64,000 nucleotides of DNA from Pseudomonas sp. 14P_8.1_Bac3 (GCF_025466085.1 NZ_JANLOD010000002.1:1-64000), one strand, 5' to 3'. Positions 25,920 to 36,517 are shown, numbered from the stretch's first letter. The notes: a model not told the origin generated them from the sequence alone. Numbers and translations are program-made.

Positions 25920-27107
25920 CTAGCTGCGTTGCAGCGCGCTTTTCCGACTCGCCGCCGCCGTCACCGCATAACCGATCAACGCCGCCAGTATCGAACCGGT
26001 CAAGATTCCCATCCGGTCCATCCCGGCGTAGTCGCTGACGCCCGGCTCGAACGCCAGGGAGCCGACGAACAAGCTCATGGTGAAACCGATCCCGCAAAGG
26101 ATCGCCACACCCAGCACCTGGCCCCAGTTGGCGCCTTGGGGCAGGGCGGCGATGCCGGTTTTCACCGCCAGCCAGGTCAGGCCGAACACGCCGAGGGTCT
26201 TGCCCAGCAGCAGGCCGACCGCGATACCCATCGGCACATGGTGGGTGAAGCTTTCGAGGGTGACGCCGCTCAGGGACAGGCCTGCGTTAGCGAAGGCGAA
26301 CAGCGGCAGGATGCCGTAGGCCACCCATGGATGCAGGGCGTGTTCCAGGGTCAGCAATGGCGAAGGTTCGGCGTTTTTCGTGCGCAGCGGGATGCAGAAT
26401 GCAAGGGTGACGCCGGCCAGCGTTGCGTGGACACCGCTCTTTAGCACGCATACCCACAGGATCAACCCGATGATCATGTACGGCCCGAGCTTGACCACGC
26501 CCAGCCGGTTCATCGCCACCAGCGCGACAATGCACGCCGCGGCCAGTGCCAGCGAAAGGGTCGACAGTGCGCCGGAATAAAACACTGCGATGACGATGAT
26601 CGCGCCGAGGTCGTCGATGATTGCAAGGGTCATCAGGAACAGCTTCAGCGACACGGGCACGCGCTTGCCCAGCAGGGCGAGTACACCGAGGGCGAAGGCA
26701 ATGTCGGTGGCCATTGGAATGGCCCAGCCACCCAGGGCCGCGGGGTTGTCACGGTTGAAAAACCAGTAGACCAGCGCCGGCACGACCATGCCGCCAATCG
26801 CTGCCGCACCGGGCAGGACCACCTGCGAAGGTTTCGACAGCTGACCGTCGAGGACTTCGCGCTTCACTTCCAGACCGATCAGCAGGAAGAACAGGGCCAT
26901 CAGACCGTCGTTGATCCACAGCAGGGCCGGCTTGGCGATTTGCAACGCACCGATCTGCGCCACCACCGGGGTATCCAGGAAGCTGCTGTACAGCCACGAC
27001 AGCGGGGAATTGTTGATGATCAGAGCCAGGGCGGCAGCGGCGATCAATAGCAGACCGCTGGCAGCTTCCAACTGAAAGAAACGCGTGAAAGTGCTACGCA
27101 GAGGCAA
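25920..27107 (-). CDS. nhaA: Na+/H+ antiporter NhaA
   Basis: Inner-membrane electrogenic sodium/proton exchanger, about 395 residues with 11-12 hydrophobic spans. The transport-site aspartate pair is in [12 protein letters not shown], and the family blocks [12 protein letters not shown] and [11 protein letters not shown] are present. The TTG at 27107 is preferred because GGAG lies about seven bases upstream and the protein then begins [14 protein letters not shown], as in other NhaA proteins; a GTG at 27143 is a longer alternative. Confidence 0.92.
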   Translation of the reverse strand: MPLRSTFTRFFQLEAASGLLLIAAAALALIINNSPLSWLYSSFLDTPVVAQIGALQIAKPALLWINDGLMALFFLLIGLEVKREVLDGQLSKPSQVVLPGAAAIGGMVVPALVYWFFNRDNPAALGGWAIPMATDIAFALGVLALLGKRVPVSLKLFLMTLAIIDDLGAIIVIAVFYSGALSTLSLALAAACIVALVAMNRLGVVKLGPYMIIGLILWVCVLKSGVHATLAGVTLAFCIPLRTKNAEPSPLLTLEHALHPWVAYGILPLFAFANAGLSLSGVTLESFTHHVPMGIAVGLLLGKTLGVFGLTWLAVKTGIAALPQGANWGQVLGVAILCGIGFTMSLFVGSLAFEPGVSDYAGMDRMGILTGSILAALIGYAVTAAASRKSALQRS

Positions 27108-27175
27108 GGTCGCTCTCCATCGATAATCAAAAAGGTGGCACACCCTAACCCGTACCGTTAGTTGTTAAAACAAAA

Positions 27176-27197
27176 GTTATATTCTTTTTTGTTATAT
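27176..27197. promoter_or_regulatory. Direct repeat GTTATAT in the nhaA/PLP-enzyme divergent gap
   Basis: Two copies of GTTATAT start 15 bases apart in an A+T-rich patch of an otherwise G+C-rich gap between divergent genes. They could be a regulator's half-sites or the edges of a promoter. No regulator is encoded beside them, so the assignment is speculative. Confidence 0.3.
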
Positions 27198-27345
27198 GCC
27201 GTTACAACGCAAACGCTCGACACGGACCAGAGCCTAGCAGTTGCCGAACGTATTGAGGCTCAGCTGTATCTGTGCGGGCTGTCGGATTTTTCCTAAGCTT
27301 CAGGGCTGAGCCTTGCGCCAAGGCCGACTCAACGAGAAAAACACC

Positions 27346-28440
27346 ATGAGCGACAACCGACAGTGGGCCCGGGAAGCCATCCGGATCATCGAAGCTGACT
27401 TCCAGCGCAGCGCCGACACCCACCTCATTCCGTTACCCCTGCCGGGTTTGCCGGGCATCGAGTTGTATTTCAAGGATGAGTCGAGCCATCCCACCGGCAG
27501 CCTGAAACACCGCCTGGCCCGCTCATTGTTCCTGTATGCGCTGTGTAACGGCTGGCTCAAACCCGGTGCGCCGGTGATCGAAGCGTCCAGTGGTTCGACG
27601 GCGATTTCCGAGGCGTACTTCGCTCGATTGCTGGGCTTGCCGTTTATCGCAGTGATGCCGGCGACCACCTCCAAGGAAAAGATCTCGCAGATTGCTTTCT
27701 ACGGTGGCAAGAGCCATCTGGTGGACGATCCGACGCAGATCTACGCCGAATCCGAGCGCCTGGCCCGCGAGCACGACGGGCATTTCATCGACCAGTTCAC
27801 CTATGCCGAGCGCGCCACTGACTGGCGAGCGAACAACAACATCGCCGAGTCGATCTTCCATCAGATGCGTTTCGAGCAGCACCCCGAGCCGAGCTGGCTG
27901 ATTTCCAGCCCCGGCACCGGTGGCACCACGGCGACCCTCGGGCGCTACGTACGTTATCGCCAGCATTGCACCCGTGTGCTGTGCGCCGACGCCGAGCGTT
28001 CGGTGTTTTTCGATTACTACCTGACCGGCGATGCCGGCCTGCGTCTGGACTACGGTTCGCGGATCGAAGGCATCGGTCGGCCTCGGGTCGAGGCGTCGTT
28101 CTTGCCGAAAGTGATCGATGCGATGGTCAAGGTGCCGGACGCGCTGTCCCTGGCGGCCATGCATTACCTGGCGCAGCGTTTGGGACGACGTGTGGGCGGG
28201 TCGAGCGGGACCAATCTGATCGGCGCCCTGGTGGCGGCCCGGCAAATGGTGGCGGCGGGGGAGTCGGGGTCGATCGTGGCGATTCTGTGTGACGGCGGCG
28301 AGCGTTATGAGACGAGCTATTACGATCAGGATTGGCTCAAGGCTCAGGGATACGAGTTGAGCGGGTTGATGGAGGTGGTGGCCGCCAGCGTCGAGCGCGG
28401 CGAACCTTTGCCGGACACCGTGTTGCGCGCCAACATCTGA
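27346..28440 (+). CDS. PLP-dependent cysteine synthase-family enzyme
   Basis: A 364-residue fold type II PLP enzyme. The Schiff-base Lys is in PTGSLKHRLA (about Lys50), the asparagine-equivalent loop is IEASSGSTAISEA, the phosphate-binding loop is SSPGTGGTTATLGRY, and a C-terminal GGSSGTNLIGA block is present. It resembles the cysteine synthase/cystathionine beta-synthase group but is divergent from CysK and CysM. The substrate may be O-acetylserine, another O-acyl serine or a cysteine-derived compound; the sequence does not decide. Divergent from nhaA. Confidence 0.82.
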   Translation: MSDNRQWAREAIRIIEADFQRSADTHLIPLPLPGLPGIELYFKDESSHPTGSLKHRLARSLFLYALCNGWLKPGAPVIEASSGSTAISEAYFARLLGLPFIAVMPATTSKEKISQIAFYGGKSHLVDDPTQIYAESERLAREHDGHFIDQFTYAERATDWRANNNIAESIFHQMRFEQHPEPSWLISSPGTGGTTATLGRYVRYRQHCTRVLCADAERSVFFDYYLTGDAGLRLDYGSRIEGIGRPRVEASFLPKVIDAMVKVPDALSLAAMHYLAQRLGRRVGGSSGTNLIGALVAARQMVAAGESGSIVAILCDGGERYETSYYDQDWLKAQGYELSGLMEVVAASVERGEPLPDTVLRANI

Positions 28441-28458
28441 CACACCGCGCAAACCCAA

Positions 28459-28547
28459 GTGGGAGCGGGCTTGCTCGCGAATGCGGTAGCACATCCAACA
28501 GAAATGCTGGCTGATCCACTGCTTTCGCGAGCAAGCCCGCTCCCACA
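28459..28547. repeat. REPIN
   Basis: Inverted GTGGGAGCGGGCTTGCTCGC and its complement with about 40 bases between, between two convergent genes (PLP enzyme and FAD dehydrogenase). Confidence 0.9.
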
Positions 28548-28557
28548 TTGAATTGCG

Positions 28558-30171
28558 TCAGGCCTGCAGGCCAAGGATGTCCCGCGCCACTGCTTCAGCA
28601 ATACGAATCCCATCCACCCCCGCCGACAGGATCCCGCCGGCATAACCCGCGCCTTCACCCGCCGGGAACAGGCCTTTCACGTTCAGGCTCTGCATCGATT
28701 CGTTACGGGTAATGCGCAACGGCGACGAGGTGCGCGTTTCGATGCCGGTCAGTACGGCGTCATGCAACGAGTAACCCCGGATCTGCTTCTCGAACGCCGG
28801 CAAGGCTTCGCGAATGGCTTCAATGGCGAAGGCCGGCAAGGCCAGCGCCAGGTCACCCAGCGCAACACCGGGCTTGTAGGACGGTTCAACGCTGCCCAGC
28901 TCGGTGGACGGTTTACCGGCGATGAAGTCGCCGACCAGTTGCGCCGGCGCTTCGTAGTTGCTGCCGCCCAGGACAAAGGCGTGGGACTCCAGGCGCTCCT
29001 GCAATTCGATACCGGCCAGCGGGCCGCCCGGATAATCGACTTCCGGGGTGATGCCGACGACGATCCCGGAGTTGGCGTTGCGCTCGTTCCGCGAGTACTG
29101 GCTCATGCCGTTGGTGACCACGCGATTCGGCTCGGATGTCGCCGCGACCACGGTGCCACCGGGGCACATGCAGAAGCTGTAGACCGACCGGCCGTTCTTG
29201 GCGTGGTGCACCAGTTTGTAGTCCGCCGCGCCGAGTTTCGGGTGGCCGGCGTATTTGCCCAGGCGCGCGCGGTCGATCAGCGACTGTGGGTGTTCGATGC
29301 GGAAACCCACCGAGAACGGTTTCGCTTCCATGAACACACCGCGGCCGTGGAGCATGCGAAAGGTGTCGCGGGCGCTGTGGCCAAGGGCCAGGATCACGTG
29401 CTTCGAGTGGATCTGCTCGCCGCCGTTGAGCTCGACGCCGACCAGTTGGCCGTCCTCGATCAACACGTCGGTGACGCGCTGCTGGAAGCGTACTTCGCCA
29501 CCCAGGGCGCGGATCTGCTCACGCATGTTTTCCACAACGCCCGTCAGGCGGAACGTACCGATGTGCGGTTTGCTGACGTAAAGAATTTCTTCCGGCGCGC
29601 CGGCCTTGACGAACTCGTGCAGGACTTTGCGGCCGATGAATTTCGGGTCCTTGATCTGGCTATAGAGCTTGCCATCGGAGAAGGTCCCCGCGCCGCCTTC
29701 ACCAAACTGTACGTTGGACTCGGGGTTGAGCACGCTTTTGCGCCACAGGCCCCAGGTGTCCTTGGTGCGTTGGCGCACTTCGGTGCCGCGCTCGAGGATG
29801 ATCGGCTTGAAGCCCATCTGCGCCAGCAGCAGCCCGGCGAAAATCCCGCACGGACCGAAACCGACCACCACCGGACGCTGTTCCAGATCGGCCGGCGCCT
29901 GGCCGACCACCTTGTAGCTGACATCCGGCGCCACGTTGACGTTACGGTCGTCGGCGAACTTGTGCAGCAGCGCCGCCTCATCCTTCGCGGAAAGGTCGAT
30001 GGTGTAGATGAAGCACAGTTCGGAGGACTTTTTGCGCGCATCGTAGCTGCGCTTGAACAAGGTGAAATCGAGCAGGTCATCACTGGCGATGCCCAGGCGC
30101 TGCACGATGGCAGGGCGCAGGTCTTCATCGGGATGGTCGATTGGCAGCTTGAGTTCAGTGATTCGTAACAT
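28558..30171 (-). CDS. FAD-dependent oxidoreductase, COG2509-type dehydrogenase
   Basis: A 537-residue soluble flavoprotein. The dinucleotide-binding GxGxxG motif is VVGFGPCGIFAGL near residues 102-114, preceded by an unusual N-terminal domain (1-90). A second conserved block, NVKGLFPAGEGAGYAGGILSAGVDG, near the C-terminus is characteristic of this uncharacterised family. The reaction is unknown; the family is loosely related to tRNA-modifying flavoproteins and HI0933-like proteins. Confidence 0.85.
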   Translation of the reverse strand: MLRITELKLPIDHPDEDLRPAIVQRLGIASDDLLDFTLFKRSYDARKKSSELCFIYTIDLSAKDEAALLHKFADDRNVNVAPDVSYKVVGQAPADLEQRPVVVGFGPCGIFAGLLLAQMGFKPIILERGTEVRQRTKDTWGLWRKSVLNPESNVQFGEGGAGTFSDGKLYSQIKDPKFIGRKVLHEFVKAGAPEEILYVSKPHIGTFRLTGVVENMREQIRALGGEVRFQQRVTDVLIEDGQLVGVELNGGEQIHSKHVILALGHSARDTFRMLHGRGVFMEAKPFSVGFRIEHPQSLIDRARLGKYAGHPKLGAADYKLVHHAKNGRSVYSFCMCPGGTVVAATSEPNRVVTNGMSQYSRNERNANSGIVVGITPEVDYPGGPLAGIELQERLESHAFVLGGSNYEAPAQLVGDFIAGKPSTELGSVEPSYKPGVALGDLALALPAFAIEAIREALPAFEKQIRGYSLHDAVLTGIETRTSSPLRITRNESMQSLNVKGLFPAGEGAGYAGGILSAGVDGIRIAEAVARDILGLQA

Positions 30172-30266
30172 GACGGGATCCGGTTCGCGGGGCGCACAAC
30201 TGCGCCAGGGCGTTTGAAGGCCGCGATTATAAGCCTCAAAGAATGATTCCCGTGAGGCTTAAACGA

Positions 30267-30920
30267 TCAGTCGTCGCGGGATCCGCCGAAATACCCGCAG
30301 CCCCGTTGCACCTGGCCATCGATGCGCAATTCGGCGCTCATGTGCTGAACGCTGCCAGTGCTGCTGTCGACGCAACGTTGCGGCGCGACCCACAATTCGA
30401 TGTGCTGGTTGTTGGCTTCGGAGCTGAGGTTGAAGCGGCCATCGCCCAGTTGTTCTTCCACATAGGGCACGGCGAGGGGCGGTTGACCCGCACGGTCGAT
30501 GACCATGCCTTTGCCACTGACCTTGACGTTCCACTCCGGGCCATGGCCGGCGGCACGCAGGATCAGCAGTTTGAAATTCGGATCGTCGCACGCAGTGCCC
30601 GAACGTTCGACGCGGTACAGCTGCTGTAGATCGAGACGGTTGTCGACGATTCGCCCGCGCACATCGGCGAAGAGCTTGCCCTGAGCGTCGGCGAGGGTTG
30701 CGGCCTCTTGCAGGATGCTGGTGCCGCCGCTGTCGTTGACCACGAAACTGCGCTGCTCATTACACGGCTGCAACACCAGCTTTCCATCGGCCGCGGTCAG
30801 CTGACCCTGCATACGGGCCTGGCCCACGTGGGACGCATTTTCACGCGCGCCATCGAGCAACTGGCACGCGGCGAACAGCGGGAGCAGGGCAACAAGGACT
30901 AAGGAACGGGCAACACGCAT
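30267..30920 (-). CDS. COG3650-type envelope lipoprotein
   Basis: A 217-residue predicted lipoprotein. The N-terminus MRVARSLVLVALLPLFAACQL ends in a lipobox with Cys at about residue 19. The mature part is beta-rich, with RGRIVDNRLDLQQLYRVERSG near 88-108, and ends with an acidic ECFGGSRDD-like tail (QRGCGYFGGSRDD) containing a cysteine that could pair with Cys in DSGGT or APQRCVDS. ATG 30920 puts the signal peptide at the N-terminus. Function unknown. Confidence 0.78.
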   Translation of the reverse strand: MRVARSLVLVALLPLFAACQLLDGARENASHVGQARMQGQLTAADGKLVLQPCNEQRSFVVNDSGGTSILQEAATLADAQGKLFADVRGRIVDNRLDLQQLYRVERSGTACDDPNFKLLILRAAGHGPEWNVKVSGKGMVIDRAGQPPLAVPYVEEQLGDGRFNLSSEANNQHIELWVAPQRCVDSSTGSVQHMSAELRIDGQVQRGCGYFGGSRDD

Positions 30921-31015
30921 CTTTGGCTCTCCAGACAAGTGCCGCCACGTTACTCAGCCTGACCGTTCATCACAACCCCGCATATTGAAGGCCATCTCCT
31001 GCCGGAGCGAGTGGT

Positions 31016-31615
31016 TCAGCCGATGTGAAAGGTCTGACCGGTTTGCAGGCCTTCCACGCTTTTGGCGTAGGCCAATGCGACATCGGCGGCCGGAACCGGT
31101 TTGTAGCCGCGGAAGTACGGCGCATATTTGTCCATGGCTTCGAGCAATACGTTAGGGCTCACCGAGTTCACCCGCAGACCGCGCGGCAGTTCAATCGCGG
31201 CAGCCCGCACGAAGCTGTCGATGGCGCCGTTGACCAAGGCCGCCGAGGCGCCGCTGCGGATGGGATCGTGGCTGAGCACGCCAGTGGTGAAAGTGAACGA
31301 GGCGCCATCATTGGCGAATTCACGGCCAATCAGCAGCAGGTTGACCTGGCCCATGAGTTTGTCTTTCAGGCCGAGGGCGAAACTGTCGCCGGTCATTGCG
31401 TCCAGCGGGGCGAAGGTCACGTTACCCGCGGCGCAGACCAGCGCGTCGAATTTGCCGGTCTGTTCGAACAGTTTGCGAATCGAAGCGCTGTCGCTGATGT
31501 CCACGTGGAAGTCACCGCTGTTGCGACCGATGCGAATGACCTCATGACGCTCGGACAGCTCTTTGTCGATGGCCGAACCGATGGTGCCGCCTGCGCCGAT
31601 CAAAAGTACTTTCAT
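31016..31615 (-). CDS. Short-chain dehydrogenase/reductase
   Basis: A 199-residue NAD(P)-binding enzyme. The Rossmann motif is LIGAGGTIGSAI near 4-15, the second motif is VCAAGNVTF near 60-68, and the downstream SVSPNVLLEAMDKY replaces the common YxxxK region; the usual catalytic Tyr and Lys are not obvious, so activity is uncertain. It is divergent from a LysR regulator with a 105-base gap, a typical arrangement for a regulator controlling its neighbour. ATG 31615 starts the Rossmann fold. Confidence 0.82.
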   Translation of the reverse strand: MKVLLIGAGGTIGSAIDKELSERHEVIRIGRNSGDFHVDISDSASIRKLFEQTGKFDALVCAAGNVTFAPLDAMTGDSFALGLKDKLMGQVNLLLIGREFANDGASFTFTTGVLSHDPIRSGASAALVNGAIDSFVRAAAIELPRGLRVNSVSPNVLLEAMDKYAPYFRGYKPVPAADVALAYAKSVEGLQTGQTFHIG

Positions 31616-31720
31616 GGTGCTGATCCTCATGTGTGTGCAATGTGGGTTCAGTCTAGAGTGGTTTTTTCTGCGGATAAGCGCGCTAATAGGCAACCTTTGG
31701 TTTTCAAATGGAAACAATCC

Positions 31721-32629
31721 ATGAGCGAGATGGATGATCTGGCGGCGTTTGCGGTGTTGATCGAAGCGGGCAGTTTTACCCTGGCGGCGCAGCAACTGGG
31801 GTGCAGCAAGGGCCAGTTGTCCAAGCGCATCAGCCTGCTGGAGACGCGGTTTTCCGTGGTGTTGCTGCAACGCACCACTCGCCGCTTGAGCCTGACGGCG
31901 GCGGGGGCGGCTCTGTTGCCGCAAGCCCAGGCGTTGGTGGTGCAAGTGGAACGTGCGCGTCAGGCACTGGCGCGATTGAAGGACGATATGGCCGGACCAG
32001 TGCGCATGACGGTTCCGGTGTCCCTGGGAGAAACCTTTTTCGATGGACTGTTGCTGGAGTTTTCCCAGCAATACCCCGAAGTGCAGATCGAGCTCGACCT
32101 GAGCAACAGCTTCCGGGATCTGTCCCGCGACGGATTCGACCTGGCGGTGCGTTCCGAGGTCGGCAATGACGAGCGCCTGGTCGCGAGGCCCCTGTTGGCC
32201 TGGCACGAGTTGACTTGCGCCAGCCCGGCCTATCTGGAGCGTCACGGTGAACCGCTGACCCCGCAGGCCCTCGCCGAGCATCAGTGCCTGCTCAACAGCC
32301 ACTACAGCGGTCGCGAGGAATGGCTCTATCACCAGCAGCATGAGTTGTTGCGGGTGCGCGTGTCGGGGCCGTTCGCCAGCAACCATTACAGCCTGCTGAA
32401 GAAAGCCGCATTGGCCGGCGCCGGCATCGCGCGGTTACCGTCCTACCTGCTGCAAGCGGAATTGGCTGACGGGCGTTTGCGTTGGCTCCTGCGCGACTAT
32501 CAGACCCGTCGCATGCCAATGTACCTGGTGCATCCGTACCAAGGCGGGTTGCCCAAGCGCACGCAGGTGCTGGCGGATTATCTGATTGGTTGGTTCAAGC
32601 GCAGCGGGGAGGCGTTGGACAGGCTTTGA
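31721..32629 (+). CDS. LysR-family transcriptional regulator
   Basis: A 302-residue DNA-binding regulator. The N-terminal winged helix (residues 1-60, DDLAAFAVLIEAGSFTLAAQ then LSKRISLLETRFSVVLLQR) is typical of LysR proteins, and the substrate-binding domain extends to the end. It probably regulates the divergently transcribed SDR gene; the effector is unknown. Confidence 0.9.
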   Translation: MSEMDDLAAFAVLIEAGSFTLAAQQLGCSKGQLSKRISLLETRFSVVLLQRTTRRLSLTAAGAALLPQAQALVVQVERARQALARLKDDMAGPVRMTVPVSLGETFFDGLLLEFSQQYPEVQIELDLSNSFRDLSRDGFDLAVRSEVGNDERLVARPLLAWHELTCASPAYLERHGEPLTPQALAEHQCLLNSHYSGREEWLYHQQHELLRVRVSGPFASNHYSLLKKAALAGAGIARLPSYLLQAELADGRLRWLLRDYQTRRMPMYLVHPYQGGLPKRTQVLADYLIGWFKRSGEALDRL

Positions 32630-32644
32630 GTCTGTACGCCGATT

Positions 32645-32735
32645 CTGTGGGAGCGGGCTTGCTCGCGAAAGCGGAGTATCAGACACATCCATGCGGACTG
32701 ACTCACCGCTTTCGCGAGCAAGCCCGCTCCCACAG
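32645..32735. repeat. REPIN
   Basis: Inverted REP cores CTGTGGGAGCGGGCTTGCTC and its complement with GTATCAGACACAT in the spacer, nearly the same element as at 7267, lying between the LysR gene and the bra operon terminator. Confidence 0.92.
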
Positions 32736-32770
32736 TCGAACTCCGTTGTTTTGGGATTGTGGCGGGTATA

Positions 32771-32794
32771 AAAAAACGGCCCGAAGGCCGTTTT
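32771..32794 (-). terminator. Rho-independent terminator at the end of the bra operon
   Basis: AAAACGGCC, loop CGAA, GGCCGTTTT; on the minus strand it is followed by a T run, 20 bases after the braG stop. It would end the braDEFG transcript. Confidence 0.85.
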
Positions 32795-32811
32795 CTGTTT
32801 AACGCAACTAC

Positions 32812-33513
32812 TTAGCCACCGAGGTACGCTTCACGCACTTTCGGGTCGGTCAGCAGCGCTTCACCGGTTCCTTGCATCACTACCCGGCCGTTCTCCAGAA
32901 CGTACGCGCGGTCAGCGATTTTCAGCGCCTGGTTGGCGTTCTGCTCCACCAGGAACACCGTCACGCCATCCTTGCGCAGCTGTTCGATGATGTCGAAGAT
33001 CTGCTGGATGATGATCGGCGCCAGACCCAGCGACGGCTCGTCGAGCAGCAACAGCTTGGGCTTGCTCATCAGCGCGCGGCCGATGGCGAGCATTTGCTGT
33101 TCGCCGCCGGACATGGTGCCGCCGCGTTGGCTGAAGCGCTCCTTCAGGCGTGGGAAAAGTTCGAGAACCTTGTCCATCTGTTCCTGATAGTCGCCCTTTG
33201 CGGTGAAGAAGCCGCCCATGGACAGGTTTTCTTCCACGGTCAGGCGGGCAAACACCCGCCGACCTTCTGGCACGACCGCGATGCTCTTGCGCATGATCTG
33301 CGACGAGTCCTGGCCGACGAGTTCCTCACCCATGTAGCGGATGCTGCCGCTGTGGGCTTGCGGCGAACCGCAGAGGGTCATCAGCAGGGTCGACTTGCCG
33401 GCGCCGTTGGCACCGATCAGGGTCACGATCTCGCCCTGGCGGACTTCGACGTTGACGCTGTGCAGGGCCTGGATCTTGCCGTAGAAGGTGGAAACGTTTT
33501 CGAATTGCAGCAT
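32812..33513 (-). CDS. braG: Branched-chain amino acid ABC transporter ATPase BraG/LivF
   Basis: A 233-residue ATPase of the LIV-I importer. Walker A is GANGAGKS near 34-41, the signature motif is MSGGEQQMLAIGRAL near 134-148, and Walker B is LLLDEPSLGLAP. It is the second ATPase, smaller than braF, and the last gene of the operon, starting directly at the end of braF with no gap. Confidence 0.94.
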   Translation of the reverse strand: MLQFENVSTFYGKIQALHSVNVEVRQGEIVTLIGANGAGKSTLLMTLCGSPQAHSGSIRYMGEELVGQDSSQIMRKSIAVVPEGRRVFARLTVEENLSMGGFFTAKGDYQEQMDKVLELFPRLKERFSQRGGTMSGGEQQMLAIGRALMSKPKLLLLDEPSLGLAPIIIQQIFDIIEQLRKDGVTVFLVEQNANQALKIADRAYVLENGRVVMQGTGEALLTDPKVREAYLGG

Positions 33514-34281
33514 TTACGCTTCCCCCAGGTAGGCTTTGATCACTTCAGGATTGTCGCGGATCTGTTCCGGCGTGCCGTCGGCCAGAGGCGTGCCCTGGTT
33601 GATCACGACGATGTGATCGGAAATGCTCATGACCAGCTTCATGTCGTGTTCGATCAGCAGCACGGTGACGTTGTGCTCTTCACGCAACATGCTGATCAGC
33701 GCCTTGAGGTCCTCGGTTTCCTTCGGGTTCAGGCCGGCGGCCGGTTCGTCGAGCATGAGGATCCGCGGACGGGTCATCATGCAGCGCGCGATTTCCAGGC
33801 GACGTTGCTGGCCGTAGGCCAGGGTCCCGGCCGGACGGTTGGCGAACGCGGTGAGGTTGACCTTGTCCAGCCAGTACTCGGCGAATTCCATCGCCTCGCG
33901 CTCGCTCTTGCGGAACCCCGGCGTTTTGAACAACCCGGACAGGAAGTTGGTGTTGAGGTGACGGTGTTGCGCGATCAGGAGGTTCTCGACCGCGGTCATG
34001 TCCTTGAACAGCCGCACGTTCTGGAAGGTACGCACGACGCCTTTGAGGGCAATCTTGTGGCCGGGCAGGCCCTGGATCGGCTCGCCATCCAGCAGGATGC
34101 TGCCACCGCTCGGTTTGTAGAAACCGGTGAGGCAGTTGAACACGGTGGTCTTGCCGGCGCCGTTGGGACCGATCAGTGCAACCACCTGTTTTTCCTTGAC
34201 GGTCAGGGCCACGCCGTTGACCGCCAGCAAGCCGCCGAAGCGCATGCTCAAATTATCGACTTTAAGGATCTCGCGGCTCAT
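33514..34281 (-). CDS. braF: Branched-chain amino acid ABC transporter ATPase BraF/LivG
   Basis: A 255-residue ATPase. Walker A is GPNGAGKT near 36-43, the signature motif reads [13 protein letters not shown], and Walker B is [15 protein letters not shown]. The insertion between Walker A and signature ([13 protein letters not shown]) is typical of LivG. It overlaps braE by four bases. Confidence 0.94.
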   Translation of the reverse strand: MSREILKVDNLSMRFGGLLAVNGVALTVKEKQVVALIGPNGAGKTTVFNCLTGFYKPSGGSILLDGEPIQGLPGHKIALKGVVRTFQNVRLFKDMTAVENLLIAQHRHLNTNFLSGLFKTPGFRKSEREAMEFAEYWLDKVNLTAFANRPAGTLAYGQQRRLEIARCMMTRPRILMLDEPAAGLNPKETEDLKALISMLREEHNVTVLLIEHDMKLVMSISDHIVVINQGTPLADGTPEQIRDNPEVIKAYLGEA

Positions 34282-35534
34282 TTGCGCAGCTCCATGTGAG
34301 GACGTTGCATGGGCAGCAGGCCTTGAGGTCGCCAGATCATCATCAACACCATCAAGGCGCCGAACATCAACATGCGGTACTCACTGAACTCACGCATCAT
34401 TTCAGGCAGCAGGATCATCACCACGGCCGCGAGGATCACGCCCAGTTGCGAGCCCATGCCACCCAATACGACGATGGCGAGAATGATCGCCGACTCGATG
34501 AAGGTGAACGACTCCGGTGTCACCAGGCCCTGACGGGCGGCGAAGAAGCTGCCGGCAAAACCGGCGAAGCTGGCGCCCAGGGTGAAGGCCGACAGCTTGA
34601 TGACAGTAGGATTGAGACCCAGTGCGCGGCAGGCGATTTCGTCTTCACGCAGCGCTTCCCACGCACGGCCGATCGGCATGCGCAGCAGGCGGTTGATCAC
34701 GAACAGCGCACCAAGGGCCAGCAACAGGGCAACCAGGTACAGGAAAATCACCTTGTTGATCGAGTTGTATTCCAGGCCGAAGTACTCGTGGAACGTCTGC
34801 ATGCCTTCGGCCGCTTTACGTTCGAAGGTCAGGCCGAAGAACGTTGGCTTCTCGATGTTGCTGATGCCGTTCGGGCCGCCGGTGAGGCCGGTGAGGTTAC
34901 GCAGGAACAGACGGATGATTTCACCGAAGCCCAGGGTCACGATCGCCAGGTAGTCACCGCGCAAACGCAACACCGGGAAGCCCAGCAGGAAGCCGAACGT
35001 GGCCGCCATCAGGCCGGCAATCGGCAGGCAGATCCAGAAACTCAGACCGAAGTAATGCGACAACAGCGCATAACTGTAGGCGCCGACGGCATAGAAACCG
35101 ACGTAACCGAGGTCGAGCAGGCCGGCGAGGCCGACCACGATGTTCAGGCCGAGGCCGAGCATCACGTAGATCAGCACCAGGGTGGCGATGTCCACCGCGC
35201 CGCGGGAGCCGAAGAATGGCCAGATCAGGGCACCGGCGATCAGCGCAATGATGATCCAGCGCTGGGTGGTCGGCAGGGTCAGGAAGTTGCTGGCCTTGGC
35301 CGGAATCAACGGCATGTTTGGCGAGGAGCGCCAGGCCGAGCTGATCTGTTGATCGAACAACACCCGCAGGAACATCAGGACCGAGCACACCGCGATAGTG
35401 ATCAGCGTGGCAGTGCTGGTGCCGTGGACTTCGAGGTTGATCCCGACGATGGTCAGTTTCAGACCGAGTACCGGGTAGGCCACCGCCCACACCAGCAAGG
35501 CGCTGAACAGCGCCTGTTTAAGATTCCTAGTCAT
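34278..35534 (-). CDS. braE: High-affinity branched-chain amino acid ABC transporter permease BraE/LivM
   Basis: A 418-residue inner-membrane permease with around 10 hydrophobic spans. The coupling motif [20 protein letters not shown] lies in the C-terminal half, and the [21 protein letters not shown] block (near 124-144) is the LivM signature. It pairs with BraD. The start overlaps the braD stop by four bases. Confidence 0.93.
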   Translation of the reverse strand: MTRNLKQALFSALLVWAVAYPVLGLKLTIVGINLEVHGTSTATLITIAVCSVLMFLRVLFDQQISSAWRSSPNMPLIPAKASNFLTLPTTQRWIIIALIAGALIWPFFGSRGAVDIATLVLIYVMLGLGLNIVVGLAGLLDLGYVGFYAVGAYSYALLSHYFGLSFWICLPIAGLMAATFGFLLGFPVLRLRGDYLAIVTLGFGEIIRLFLRNLTGLTGGPNGISNIEKPTFFGLTFERKAAEGMQTFHEYFGLEYNSINKVIFLYLVALLLALGALFVINRLLRMPIGRAWEALREDEIACRALGLNPTVIKLSAFTLGASFAGFAGSFFAARQGLVTPESFTFIESAIILAIVVLGGMGSQLGVILAAVVMILLPEMMREFSEYRMLMFGALMVLMMIWRPQGLLPMQRPHMELRK

Positions 35535-36454
35535 ACTTTCTCAACCTCCGGACGGCCCAGCAGGCCGGTTGGCCGGAACAACAACACCAGAACCAATAGG
35601 CCGAACGCCACGACGTCCTTGTATTGGTCGCCGAAGATATCGGCACCGAAGGCTTCCGCGACCCCAAGCACCAGCCCGCCGAGCATGGCTCCGGGGATGC
35701 TGCCGATGCCGCCCAGTACCGCGGCGGTGAAGGCCTTGAGGCCGACCAGGAAACCGGCGTTCGGGTTGATCACGCCGTATTGCATGCTCAGCAGTACCGC
35801 GGCGATGGCGGCGAGTGCGGCACCGATGACGAAGGTCAGGGCGATGATGTTGTTGGTGTTGATACCCAGCAGGTTGGCCATCTTGATGTCTTCGGCACAG
35901 GCGCGGCAGGCGCGACCCAGGCGAGAGCGGGAGATGAACAGCGTCAAGCCGAGCATGGCGACCAGGGTCACCACGAACACCACGATTTGCATGTAGGAAA
36001 TCAGCACTTCGTGTGCACCACCTGGCCCGATGGAGAAGTTGCCGGGGATCAGGTTGGGGATGGATTTGTCCTTGGAGTCTTGCGCCAGCAGAACCGTGTT
36101 CTGCAGGAAGATCGACATACCGATGGCGGAAATCAGCGGGATCAGACGGTTGCTGCCGCGCAAGGGGCGGTAGGCGATCCGTTCGATGCTGTAGCCGTAG
36201 GCACTGGTCACGACAATGGTCGCGATGAAAGCGGCGGTCATCAACAGCGGAACACTGTCGAGTCCCATCATGGCCAGCCCGGCGATGGCGATGAACGCCA
36301 CGTAGGAGCCGATCATGTACACCTCGCCGTGGGCGAAGTTGATCATTCCAATGATGCCGTAAACCATCGTATAGCCGATGGCGATCAGGGCATACGTGCT
36401 GCCAATGGTCAGACCATTAACCAGCTGCTGGAAGAAGTGATAGATGTCAGGCAT
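35531..36454 (-). CDS. braD: High-affinity branched-chain amino acid ABC transporter permease BraD/LivH
   Basis: A 307-residue inner-membrane permease with about eight hydrophobic spans, the [20 protein letters not shown] block near 28-47 and coupling motif [20 protein letters not shown], as in LivH. It is the first permease gene after the intercistronic terminator downstream of braC. Confidence 0.93.
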   Translation of the reverse strand: MPDIYHFFQQLVNGLTIGSTYALIAIGYTMVYGIIGMINFAHGEVYMIGSYVAFIAIAGLAMMGLDSVPLLMTAAFIATIVVTSAYGYSIERIAYRPLRGSNRLIPLISAIGMSIFLQNTVLLAQDSKDKSIPNLIPGNFSIGPGGAHEVLISYMQIVVFVVTLVAMLGLTLFISRSRLGRACRACAEDIKMANLLGINTNNIIALTFVIGAALAAIAAVLLSMQYGVINPNAGFLVGLKAFTAAVLGGIGSIPGAMLGGLVLGVAEAFGADIFGDQYKDVVAFGLLVLVLLFRPTGLLGRPEVEKV

Positions 36455-36517
36455 TACAGCGCTCCTAAAAACCTGATACGCATTTCACTGGTGGAGTCAT
36501 TTTCCCGCTCGAGCCCC

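Noticed and set aside
31616..32386. A long N-terminal extension of the SDR gene running into the LysR gene
   Set aside because: The Rossmann motif begins at ATG 31615 and the extension is antisense to the LysR gene.
34296..35996. A 566-codon open frame opposite braE and braD
   Set aside because: Membrane-span and LivM/LivH motifs are on the minus strand; the antisense sequence is Gln/His-rich without a domain.
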